From an uncultured Saprospiraceae bacterium (GTDB lineage Bacteria > Bacteroidota > Bacteroidia > Chitinophagales > Saprospiraceae): 36,869 bases of DNA. The stretch is from positions 1 to 36,869 of the forward strand of contig CALFBG010000079.1 in the NCBI GenBank assembly GCA_937951685.1, in the 5' to 3' direction. The position numbers and the translations under genes are program-made. How positions within the stretch are numbered: position 1 is the stretch's first letter; each line of letters begins with the position of its first letter. A model generated the notes under the pieces. That model was given only the letters and a program-made list of their open reading frames with translations. It was not told the DNA's origin and made no database searches. Positions 18,424 to 28,100 of the stretch are shown piece by piece.

Positions 18424-19197
18424 TTAATGCTGAAGCGTTTCTTTTTTCAAAATCGCACGAATCTTATGGGCAATGGCTTCAGCGTGCTGGTAAATAAAAA
18501 AATGACTCCCTTCGAAAATTTGAAATTGAAAGGAAGCATTCGTAAATCTTTTCCAATTTGCTATCTTGATTTTGTTTTTTTCTTCGGATCCCATGAGTGC
18601 GCAAATTGGTATTCCCAAGCGAGTGCCCTCTTCAGAGAAATTCCCCGTTTCGAGTATTCTAAAATCTGCGCGTAGAATGGAACTAAAGAATTGATATAAT
18701 CCATCGTTTTCTATCACTTCGTTTGGAATTCCCCCCATTTCTCTTAACTCTTTTTTAAAATCATTATCATTCATTAAATATCGTTTCTCCTTTTTGGCTT
18801 CTTGCAAAGGATTAAGGCCTGGTCCCGCATTTCCAGAAACCAGCAAATGACTAGCCGAATCGCCTAAATCTTCCATCTTTTTGGCAACACTTAGGCCCAA
18901 CGTAGCGCCCATGCTATGGCCATAAATCAGGTAAGTCTGTTCGTTCCTGCTTTTTTGAATTTGCTTGACGTAATCTTTGATCGCTTCTTCTTTGGTTAGA
19001 AAAAAAGCTTCCTCGTGTCTGCTTCCTCTTCCCGCTAATTCCAAGGGAATAAAATCAAACTCCTGAGCCAAATGAGTTTTCAAAAAATCAAAAGAATGAC
19101 TACTGCCTCCCGCGAAGTGCAATAAAAAAATTTGAGGTTTTCTTTTTAAATGATCTGCAACAATCGTTCTATGAATAAGTTTTTCTACGCGGTTCAT
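18424..19197 (-). CDS. Type II (stand-alone) thioesterase of the NRPS cluster
   Basis: A 257-residue alpha/beta hydrolase of the GrsT/SrfAD/RifR class, which removes wrong or stalled acyl groups from carrier domains. Visible: LLHFAGGSSHSFDFL near the N-terminus (the FPxAGG-type oxyanion loop of this family), ELAGRGSRHEE (53-63), nucleophile Ser95 in YGHSMG, and His232 in EGSHFFI. The acidic member of the triad is normally an Asp in a G-x-x-D stretch; here the place reads MGSEEKNK (202-209), so Glu205 or Glu206 would have to serve. The gene starts 6 bp after the stop of the aromatic-module NRPS, so the two are co-transcribed and possibly translationally coupled. As it is a proofreading enzyme by family, it is not expected to be the main release enzyme, although no other thioesterase is visible. 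Confidence 0.92.
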   Translation of the reverse strand: MNRVEKLIHRTIVADHLKRKPQIFLLHFAGGSSHSFDFLKTHLAQEFDFIPLELAGRGSRHEEAFFLTKEEAIKDYVKQIQKSRNEQTYLIYGHSMGATLGLSVAKKMEDLGDSASHLLVSGNAGPGLNPLQEAKKEKRYLMNDNDFKKELREMGGIPNEVIENDGLYQFFSSILRADFRILETGNFSEEGTRLGIPICALMGSEEKNKIKIANWKRFTNASFQFQIFEGSHFFIYQHAEAIAHKIRAILKKETLQH

Positions 19198-19203
19198 CTG
19201 ATT

Positions 19204-22200
19204 TCAAATTTCTGATATGGATGCAATGGGACTAAGTATTTTGTTTTCAACAAATGAATTTAAATCGACATCCTGCTGCGCATCTTCGAATAAATCCATG
19301 GGACACATTAACCTTAGTTTGATGCCTGCCTCAAATAACACACACACTAAAGCTACGCCGTCCTGCTTTGGAAGTCGGTCTGTGCTAGAGGATACCTGTC
19401 CCACTAAAGCATCCTGATTTAGATATTCCGTGTCTTGCAAAAGAAAATTAAAGTATCCTTTAAAGCATTGATCTAGGTCGAGCGATCTTGCTTCGAACAA
19501 ATCTTTTCTAATGACTTCATAAGGTATTTTTTGATGCAACCGAACCCTAAGGTATTTTTCGTAAACCTCATAAATGTATTCTTGCGGGGATTGTGCACTA
19601 GGAGTAATGATTTGCAAAGGCAAAAAATTGGTGGTAACACCGATCAGGTTTGACCATTCAACATCTTCGTTAATTGCTTCTTTACCATTGACCGCAATCT
19701 GTTGTAAAAAAGAGTTTTCAATTGACAATTCACTTAGGAGTTGCTGATGAGCGGCTAAAAATAAAGCCGAGATCGGTAGATTATATTTCTTAGCTTTTTC
19801 CTTGACCATTTCAAATGATGCTCCGGTTAGGAATATTTCCTGAACCGTATACGCCACAAATTCGACAGGAGCATTGGGCTTTACTTCTGGGTTGGTCACG
19901 GGGGAAATATTTTTAAGATAATTCAACCACCAAGCTCTTTGGGTTTTCCCGGTTGCTGCCTGCAAAAACTTTTTTTGGTTGGTGGCAAAAGCAAGGTTTG
20001 AAGCACTCTTTTCCGCTCCGTTGGGTTGCCCAAAAGCATTCGCTAGAGCGCTGCATATTTTTCTAAAACTGTCAATGTCAACGAGAGCGTGCGCTAAACT
20101 AATTTTAAAAAAAGCTTTACGAGAGTCATTGGGGTCAACAACTAAAAAAACTCGAAGCAATGGTGTTTGATTAAAATAATTAAAAGGTTTTTTCAAAAAC
20201 ACAGCGGCTTCCGCCTCTACTTCCGCGAGTGCATCAGGATCAAAGTCCTTAATTAATTTTATGTCGAGTTTAACTTGATCGCTCCCAATTGGTTTTTGCA
20301 GCAGCTCTCCTTCCCGTTCCCCTTCTTCGAATTCGACTAATAATGATTCATAAAAGCTTAAAAAAAATCGAAATCTATCTTCAAAGTGATCCGCTGAAAA
20401 TGTTGGCCTGACAATGGTAGGCGATTGAATCAACGCCCAGGGTCTTCTTAGGAAATATTTTTGGTTTTCAGATAATCCTAAAGAGGACTTGGTAATATCT
20501 TTGGCCATTTCCTCTTTGGGCTGCAGCATTTCAGTTTGCTTTGCGGAAGCTAATCCTGAATCTTTCTTGAGCACTTTAGCCATATCTTCTAGTACGGGAT
20601 ATTCGAAGCTGTCTCTAATGCTAAATTCGTAGGCATTTTTTTTGAGCTGACTCATCAATTGAATGGCCTTCATCGAATTGCCTCCTAGATCGTAAAAATT
20701 ATCTTTGACACTTACTTGATCTAGCTTTAAAACGGATTCCCAGACCGAAACCAACAACTTTTCTTGCTCGTTACGCGGCGCTACATATTCTTTGGGGTGA
20801 AAGACATTTCGATCGGGTTTCGGGAGCGCTTTTCGATCTATTTTATCATTATGTGTCAGTGGGATTGCGTCCAACATGATATAAACTTTAGGCACCATAT
20901 ATTCTGGTAATTCCTGCTTAAGCCGTTGTTCAATAGATTTATAATCAACTGCTTCCGTACAAACTAGATAAGCGACCAATTCTTTTGAGCCATCCTGATC
21001 TTTTACTGCGAGCACAACCGATTGTTTGATCACTGCGATCTGATTCAAGGCAGCTTCTATTTCTCCCAATTCTATCCTAAACCCACGAACCTTAACTTGA
21101 TGATCTTTCCGTCCCATAAATTCGACATTCCCATCTGGTAACCAACGTGCCAAATCTCCAGTTCGATACAATCGTTCTCCCGGTTTAAATGGATGAGCAA
21201 TAAATTTTTCTGCCGTTAAGTCTGGTCGATTGATATAGCTATGTGCAAGCTGTACCCCGCTGATACATAATTCTCCTGTCAGTCCGATGGGAAGTAATTG
21301 TAAGTTATCCGAAAGAATCAAAAATTGAGTATTGGCAATAGGCTTCCCAATCGGAATGGTTTTAGCGTTGAGACGAATGCTATCCGTCAATTTAAAGATT
21401 GATACACACATACTGGTTTCGGTAGGACCATAAGAATTATAATAATTACCACCATGAGACAAGAAGGAACGAACTTTTTCATAATTGGGAGAATCTCCTC
21501 CGGTAATCAATATTTTCAAATTCTTTAAACTTTCATTATCCATTATTTGAAAGTACGAAGGTGGAATGGTCGCTAAATCAATTTGTCGATCTTGAATATA
21601 AGCTTCTAAAAGCTTAGGATCACTCCGAAGTGCTTCACTTGCGATATGTAAGCAGGAGCCGGATAACAGCACATTGAAAATTTCAGAAATAGAAAAATCG
21701 AAAGAAAAGGAAGTAAATTGTAAGGCATGGTGCTGATCGCTAATCTCATGTCCTTCAATCTGAGCCAAAATAGCATTCAATAATCCTTGATGTGCGATTA
21801 ATGCTCCTTTAGGATTCCCGGTCGATCCAGAAGTATAAATAACATAAGCGAAGTCTTCGGGGGTAATTAGAGACTTATGCGCCGAGCTATATTTTTCTAG
21901 TTCAAGTTCGACCGCTATCGCTAATATAGAACCTTCATAATACTCCAATTCCTCGCTTTTCACTTGGTCAGAGATCAGCAATTGAATCGCTGCATCTTGC
22001 AGAATATATTTTTTCCGAGCGGGAGGATAAGCTTTATCTACTGGCACGTACACGGCTCCTGCTTTCATAATTCCTAATAGACAAACGATATATTGCTCAC
22101 TCCGCTCTAAATGTACCCCAATAAAATCCCCTTTCTTGACATCGTATTTTTCTAGCAAACAACTGGCTAGTTGATTAGATTGTTGGTCTAATGTTTGGTA

Positions 22201-23910
22201 ACTAAGAGCAGTTTCTTCGAATACAATTGCATTCGCATTTGGTGTACGTTGTGCTCGTGTGATAAAAAAATCTATGACCGTTTTGTCTTGCGGATAGTTG
22301 ACTGCAGTTTTATTAAATACTTCCAATAATTCGTGGCGTTCTTTTCGAGACAAATACTCGATTTCGTGCAGTGCCATTTGTGGTGTGGATAGTAAATTGG
22401 TCAACAGACTTTTGAAATGACGCATCAAATTTGAGATCATCGTTTCGTCATAAACATCAACATTAAAAACAAGTTCAAAAGAAAGGATATCGCCCAGTTG
22501 GGTGGCATGAAATTCTATATCATTTTTACAAATTGTCAATCCTCCATCCTCTATTTCCTCAAATGCTTGAGGATTTAAATCTTTTGAAGACAGCGTTGAG
22601 TTACGCCCATGAAATTCCCAAGAGATATCATAAAGAAGCGCTCGGCTTTGATTATATTTGAGCGCTAAATCGTCTACTAGTTTATCAAACGGATATGCTT
22701 GATGAGCAAAATCTTCTAAAACGGATACTTTAACCCTTTGATAAAAATCTAGAAAATTATCCCCTATATATATTTTATTCCTGAACGCTAGAATATTTAC
22801 ATAAAAGCCAATTTGATCCTCTAAATCGGGATGCGTTCTTCCCGCCACCGGACCACCAATAATAATATCATCCGCCTTAGTGTATTTATAAATAAGCACA
22901 TTGATCGCCGATAACAAAACCAAATAAAGACTTCCTTCATTTAATTTGACAAATTGATTTAATTGATTCGTCAAATCTTTAGAAAAATAACTGCGTAAAC
23001 ATTTTCCATGGTAAGTTTTAACCTTAGGGCGATGCTTATCACTAGGTAAATCAATGATGGGCAATTCTCCGGACAATCGATTCAACCAATAACGTTTGTG
23101 CTGCTCATAGCCATCGCTATTCCATTGGTCTAATTGCCACGCAGCATAGTCTTTATACTGTATCCTTAAAGGAAGCATATTCGGTGTAATTCCCGAGGCG
23201 AAAGCTTGGTAATAGTTCATTACATCCCGTGACAAAATATCGACAGACCAACCATCGCTAATAATATGATGTATGTTATAATAGAATACATATCTATGCT
23301 CGGATAACCGTAGTAAACTAGCTCGAATTAAAGGACCTTTAGCCAAATCAAACGCTCGATAGGAATCCTTTGAAATAAAATTACGCGAAGCAGCGGCGGC
23401 ATCCTCCTCGCCGCTATAATCTTTAACCTCAATACAAAAACCTAAGGCTGCTGGACTTAAGACAAATTGTCGAATTTCTCCGGCATTATCTACTTTAAAT
23501 ATCGTGCGTAATATTTCGTGGCGGGCGATGACCGCGTGTACTGCTTTTTTGAAACTATTGATATCCAATCGTTCTTCCAACACAATCGTATTCGGTATGT
23601 TGTAAGCAATAGAGCTTTCTTCTAATTGACAAACAAGCCAGAGTCTTTTTTGAGCATTGGAAATTTTATAGCTTTCTGATTCCAAAAGCTTAGGAATACT
23701 TTTAGAAGGAGTAGTCAAAGATACTTGTATTTCTTTCTCTAAAAATTCAATAAGTTCTTTTTTATGCGCTTGAATTACTTTAATTAAGTTGGGTGGAATG
23801 CTAATCCCTTTTTCTTTTTTTATAGCAAGTCTACCTTCATCCACAAACAAGTTAATGCCTTTCGATTGTGCCGAATGAACAATTTCTATGGGTTTAATCT
23901 TAGCTTGCAT
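19204..23910 (-). CDS. NRPS, TubC-C-A(aromatic-like)-T-C*, ends in a degenerate condensation-like domain
   Basis: 1568 residues from the ATG at 23910. A GTG at 24000 would add 30 residues unlike any domain, while the ATG starts the docking domain. Layout: TubC-type docking domain, about 1-60; condensation, 80-520, with canonical HHIISDGW (214-221); adenylation, 540-1030; carrier with Ser1079 in LGGNS; condensation-like domain, about 1140-1560. Specificity residues D738, F739, S742, T781, I802, G804, S826, M834, C835, K1023 read DFSTIGSMCK, which shares six of ten positions with the Tyr-type code DASTIAAVCK. In the last domain HHxxxDG has become AHALVDI: the second His (1274) and Asp (1278) remain, but the first His and the Gly are lost. 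It may be an inactive, interface or release domain. The protein is a close paralogue of module 1 of the bimodular NRPS. Confidence 0.92.
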   Translation of the reverse strand: MQAKIKPIEIVHSAQSKGINLFVDEGRLAIKKEKGISIPPNLIKVIQAHKKELIEFLEKEIQVSLTTPSKSIPKLLESESYKISNAQKRLWLVCQLEESSIAYNIPNTIVLEERLDINSFKKAVHAVIARHEILRTIFKVDNAGEIRQFVLSPAALGFCIEVKDYSGEEDAAAASRNFISKDSYRAFDLAKGPLIRASLLRLSEHRYVFYYNIHHIISDGWSVDILSRDVMNYYQAFASGITPNMLPLRIQYKDYAAWQLDQWNSDGYEQHKRYWLNRLSGELPIIDLPSDKHRPKVKTYHGKCLRSYFSKDLTNQLNQFVKLNEGSLYLVLLSAINVLIYKYTKADDIIIGGPVAGRTHPDLEDQIGFYVNILAFRNKIYIGDNFLDFYQRVKVSVLEDFAHQAYPFDKLVDDLALKYNQSRALLYDISWEFHGRNSTLSSKDLNPQAFEEIEDGGLTICKNDIEFHATQLGDILSFELVFNVDVYDETMISNLMRHFKSLLTNLLSTPQMALHEIEYLSRKERHELLEVFNKTAVNYPQDKTVIDFFITRAQRTPNANAIVFEETALSYQTLDQQSNQLASCLLEKYDVKKGDFIGVHLERSEQYIVCLLGIMKAGAVYVPVDKAYPPARKKYILQDAAIQLLISDQVKSEELEYYEGSILAIAVELELEKYSSAHKSLITPEDFAYVIYTSGSTGNPKGALIAHQGLLNAILAQIEGHEISDQHHALQFTSFSFDFSISEIFNVLLSGSCLHIASEALRSDPKLLEAYIQDRQIDLATIPPSYFQIMDNESLKNLKILITGGDSPNYEKVRSFLSHGGNYYNSYGPTETSMCVSIFKLTDSIRLNAKTIPIGKPIANTQFLILSDNLQLLPIGLTGELCISGVQLAHSYINRPDLTAEKFIAHPFKPGERLYRTGDLARWLPDGNVEFMGRKDHQVKVRGFRIELGEIEAALNQIAVIKQSVVLAVKDQDGSKELVAYLVCTEAVDYKSIEQRLKQELPEYMVPKVYIMLDAIPLTHNDKIDRKALPKPDRNVFHPKEYVAPRNEQEKLLVSVWESVLKLDQVSVKDNFYDLGGNSMKAIQLMSQLKKNAYEFSIRDSFEYPVLEDMAKVLKKDSGLASAKQTEMLQPKEEMAKDITKSSLGLSENQKYFLRRPWALIQSPTIVRPTFSADHFEDRFRFFLSFYESLLVEFEEGEREGELLQKPIGSDQVKLDIKLIKDFDPDALAEVEAEAAVFLKKPFNYFNQTPLLRVFLVVDPNDSRKAFFKISLAHALVDIDSFRKICSALANAFGQPNGAEKSASNLAFATNQKKFLQAATGKTQRAWWLNYLKNISPVTNPEVKPNAPVEFVAYTVQEIFLTGASFEMVKEKAKKYNLPISALFLAAHQQLLSELSIENSFLQQIAVNGKEAINEDVEWSNLIGVTTNFLPLQIITPSAQSPQEYIYEVYEKYLRVRLHQKIPYEVIRKDLFEARSLDLDQCFKGYFNFLLQDTEYLNQDALVGQVSSSTDRLPKQDGVALVCVLFEAGIKLRLMCPMDLFEDAQQDVDLNSFVENKILSPIASISEI

Positions 23911-24128
23911 GATTACAGTATTGACGTTTAAGATTGAAGGGAAATAGTTTGCAAAGCGGAAATTGCAATGTAAGCGCATTCCTAGTTTCAGGCGGAACAC
24001 TAGTATTTATTTAGTCTGCGATGGACGGCGTACGCTAAATATATTGGTTTTTTGAAGACAGCTTTTACCTCAGGCGGGCGTTTCTCGATTGATTCGAAGC
24101 ATCATTATTCAAAACTTCAACTTTCGTA

Positions 24129-25115
24129 TTAAAATAACGAGGCGATTATTTTTCGTTTTCCTTCGTAGGGATTTCTACCATGAGAACAAAGTAGATTATC
24201 TATAAATAAAACATCCCCTTTTTGCCAAGGAAATTCGTTGGTTGCTTTTTTATAAGCATTTATAATTTCTTCTACCTCTTCTCTAGTAATTGCTGTCCCA
24301 TCCCCATAGAAGGTATTATTTGGGAGTTGGTCTTCATTGTCAACTGCGCCATAATCTTTTTCTAGAGTAAACTTATGAAAGAAAGAAGCATGATTAAACC
24401 AAACCATTTCTTTAGTTGTAGGATGCTCCCAAACCGCTTTTTTGGTCCAAGTTAATTCCAAGTTATCTTCGCTTTTCCATCGAAACTCCGTTCCCGTATT
24501 ATTGCATTCAGCGGCTACTTTATCTTTATCATCCGTTTGAAATACCTCTTGCCAAGACAAACCAATATCTTTATTCAAGTTCCTCATGTATTTCACTCCT
24601 TTTTCTAAGAACTTGGTTCTTGTTTTTTCACTTAAAAAACTTAAGACTAAGCGATTGTCTGCGATTGGTGTTTCCCCTCTTTCCGTCGGAGGATTAATGC
24701 AACAGAATACAACGTACCGAGGATGCCCATTCGGCATATAAGAGGCTTCACTGTGCATATTAATGCTAAACTCTTTTGGATAACTGGTACTGGTGTATAC
24801 ATTTTTCCCCACTGCAAATCTTGGAGAAGAACGGAAAGCATATGCTAAGGATTCAGAATTAAATAGTTTACTAATTTCTTCAAACTTAGCTACTCTGTTG
24901 ATATTAAAACCACGAAATAGGATCGCACCAAATTTACATAGTTGCTCATCAAACTCTATTTTATTGGCAGAGATCCATTCGATCAAATTAGCGCTCCCCG
25001 CTGTAGCTGTTTTAACAAATGGAAAATCATACTTTCCTTTTACGCTAACAGGCTCCTCTGCGGCATTGGTAGTAATCACTTTAAGTTCGTTATTTTCTAT
25101 AAGTTCTTTTTCCAT
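24129..25115 (-). CDS. TauD/SyrP/AsnO-like Fe(II)/2-oxoglutarate amino-acid beta-hydroxylase
   Basis: 328 residues, the normal size for SyrP and AsnO relatives, which hydroxylate C-beta of Asp or Asn for nonribosomal peptides using O2 and 2-oxoglutarate. The iron-binding triad is visible as His121-x-Glu123 (NMHSEASY) and His312 (CSHGRNPYEGKR), with Arg321 the likely 2-oxoglutarate contact. The acid in H-x-E form is the variant described for AsnO. NPPTERGETPIAD (141-153) is a further family mark. The gene starts 67 bp after the stop of the asparagine-activating NRPS and sits directly between it and the next module, so beta-hydroxylation of asparagine, free or carrier-bound, is the natural reading. 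Two tandem 10-bp TTTATATCAA copies (25150-25169) lie in the upstream gap. Asp hydroxylation or another residue of the peptide is not excluded. Confidence 0.9.
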   Translation of the reverse strand: MEKELIENNELKVITTNAAEEPVSVKGKYDFPFVKTATAGSANLIEWISANKIEFDEQLCKFGAILFRGFNINRVAKFEEISKLFNSESLAYAFRSSPRFAVGKNVYTSTSYPKEFSINMHSEASYMPNGHPRYVVFCCINPPTERGETPIADNRLVLSFLSEKTRTKFLEKGVKYMRNLNKDIGLSWQEVFQTDDKDKVAAECNNTGTEFRWKSEDNLELTWTKKAVWEHPTTKEMVWFNHASFFHKFTLEKDYGAVDNEDQLPNNTFYGDGTAITREEVEEIINAYKKATNEFPWQKGDVLFIDNLLCSHGRNPYEGKRKIIASLF

Positions 25116-25149
25116 GATTTGGGTTTTAATTATTTATGGGTAATTCTAT

Positions 25150-25169
25150 TTTATATCAATTTATATCAA
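25150..25169. repeat. Tandem pair of 10-bp repeats ahead of the hydroxylase gene
   Basis: Two exact adjacent copies of TTTATATCAA occupy the short gap between the Asn NRPS stop and the hydroxylase start. They could be a regulator site or simple AT-rich slippage. I see no hairpin or promoter that settles it. Confidence 0.4.
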
Positions 25170-25182
25170 AAAAATCTCATTT

Positions 25183-28100
25183 TTACAAATACATAATTTC
25201 TTCATTTTGGGATGCTTGTTCCGCTTTACTGGTGTTGACAATGTCGATATATTGAGCTTGTAACTGCACGGTAGGATATTTAAAAACAGTCTCTATACCA
25301 AGTTTCACCTTATAGACCTTTGTGATTTCAAAAGATAATTTGACGGCGATTAGGGAGTGTCCTCCTAGGTCAAAAAAGTTATCCTTTACTCCAATTTTTT
25401 CGATCCCCAATACTTGCTGCCATAGGTTAACCAAAGCCATTTCGGTATCACTTGATGGTGCTACATAGGCTTGTCTGAGATAAGCTTCATCGTCTGGAGT
25501 GGGCAATGCTTTACGATTTATCTTACCATTATGTGTCAATGGCATTTCAGCTAAGGTCACATAGATTTTGGGAACCATGTAGTCCGGAAGCTTTTTGGCT
25601 AAAGCCTGCGAGATCAAGGCGGTATCAAGGTTTTCTTTACCAACTAGATAAGCCACTAGTTGTTTAAAACCATTATTATCTTCTTTATCAATGACGACCG
25701 ATTGTTCGATTTCGGCTTGTTCGTTCAATATGGATGCTATTTCCTCTAATTCTACTCGGTATCCTCGAATTTTAACCTGCTGATCTACCCTTCCTTTAAA
25801 CGCAATATTACCATCTGGCAACCAACAAGCTAAATCTCCCGTTTTATACAAACGTTCTCCTTGTTGAAACGGATTGGCGATAAACTTCTCTTTAGTAAGT
25901 TCGGCTTTATTCAAGTATGCTTTGGCTAAGCCAGCACCACCGATATGGACTTCTCCCGATACGCCAAAAGGAACTAATTGACTTGATGAATCTAATATAT
26001 AGATACTCATATTCTGTATTGGCTTACCAATGTATATTTCTGCGGTGGAATCCTTGACTTCATAAACTACGCAACCTACCGTTGCTTCTGTTGGTCCGTA
26101 CTCATTATATATTTTTATGTCTGGATTTATTCGGTGTAGTATTTCAATGTGCGTTTGTTTCAATTCTTCTCCCCCAACGATCACTAACTCTAGATGGCTA
26201 TGCTCAAGGGCTGTGTCCCCCAATAAACTGATATGTGAAGGAGTAATTTTTATACAAGAAAGTGCAGTAGACAAGTATTCCTTCAGCAGTGCCAAACTGT
26301 CTTTTTCTTCCTTAAAGACGTGCAAGGTAGCGCCACTAACTAAGGGTAAGAAAAGACTTGTAATCGTCAAATCAAAAGAGAGCGAAGTATATAAACCAAA
26401 GTTTTGGTTGGTCAAATCATTCTTTAGATAATAATCCTTCCCCCAAGTTAGATAGTTCATCAAAGCCTGATGTTCAATCAGTACTCCTTTGGGTTTTCCC
26501 GTTGACCCTGAGGTATAAATCACATAAGCTAAATCCACTGGCGAAACAGACCATTCATTTGCGGAACGATAATTTGATGCATCAAATTCGATATCTATTG
26601 CCAAGAGCGTTCCTTGATAATAGTCGATATCAAACATATATTTAGAGTCTGTTATCAGCAACCGAACACTAGCATCGTCAAGCATATATTGCTTGCGGTC
26701 AGAAGGGTAATTGATATCAATCGGTACATACACCGCTCCCACTTTTAAGATGGCAAAAATGGCAATGATGTATTGTTCACTTCTTTCCAGATGTACGCCA
26801 ACAAAGTCTCCTTGTTTGAGGTTTTTTTCCTGCTTCAAGCAATGAGCTAGTTGATTAGATTGCTGCTCTAATGCTTGGTAACTAAGCCGCTCCTTACCAA
26901 ATACGACGGCCGTTGCATCAGGGGTCGCTTGGGCTTGTTTGGCAAATAAATCGACAACTGTCTGATCTCTTGAAAAGGCTACTTGCGGCGCATTGAAGCT
27001 TGTCAAGAGTTTATTTTGTTCTTCTAATAAGTAAGGTACGGTGAAGATTGGTTTTTCAGGATTCGCTAACAGCGCTTTTAATAATTGTTTATAATGAAGG
27101 ATCAGTCTTTCGATCATTTCTTGTTCATAGACGTCTCTGTTATAATTAACGCCAATGTCTACCCCCGCGCCACACTCCGTCAAATGCAACTCCAAATCAA
27201 ATTTGACCATCCCATTTTCTCGAAGTTCCAACGCTTCGTCACGATCAAGACTCGTCTCTTTTTCTGCGACGCCGTGATAATCCACTAAGATATCAAATAA
27301 AGGATTTCTACTTGCATCTCTTCGAACGTTCAGTTCTTCAACCAGTTTATCAAAGGGATACATTTTATGCTGATAAGCTTGGAGTACATTCGTTTTAATT
27401 TGCTCATACAAAACATTAAAGCTATCCTCCGGATGAATCTGATTGACCAAAGCCAAGGTATGCAAATAAAATCCAATCTGGTTTTCTAAATCGGGATGAT
27501 CTCTACCGGCTACGGGATTCCCGATACAAATATTAGTTTCTCCGGTATAGCGATAAAGTAGTACATACCATGCCGTCAACAATCCTGTAAATAAACTTCC
27601 TCCTTTTTCTCTGGTAAAGTTTCGCAACGTTGAGGTCAAATCTGGCGAAAGGCGGGCGGCAATACTGCTCCCGTTAAAAGTTCTAATCTTCGGTCTGCTT
27701 TTCTGTGTTGGCAAATCTATCGTTGGTATTTCGCCAGCTAATTGAGAAAGCCAATATGCTTTATGGTCTTTAAAAATGGGGCTATCCAATTGAGAGAGTT
27801 GCCAAGCGGAATAATCTTTATATTGTATCCTTAAAGGAGAGGGAATAGATGACGTACCAGAGTGGTGGTGCTCATAGGCATTCATCACATCCCTCGATAA
27901 AATATCCATAGACCATTCATCACTAATGATATGATGAATATTATAATAAAATAGATATTGTTCGGCGGCTAATTGAATTAAACCCGCTCGCAACAAGGGA
28001 CCTTTTTCTAGATCAAAAGCTTGGAAAGCATCTAAGGAGGTATATGCTTTCCAAGCAGATGCAATATCTTTGGTGCCTACAAAGTTTTGCAAATCTAATT

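Noticed and set aside
23911..24000. GTG-initiated 30-residue N-terminal extension of the NRPS
   Set aside because: The extra residues match no docking or domain sequence, and the ATG at 23910 begins the TubC-type domain as in the sister proteins.
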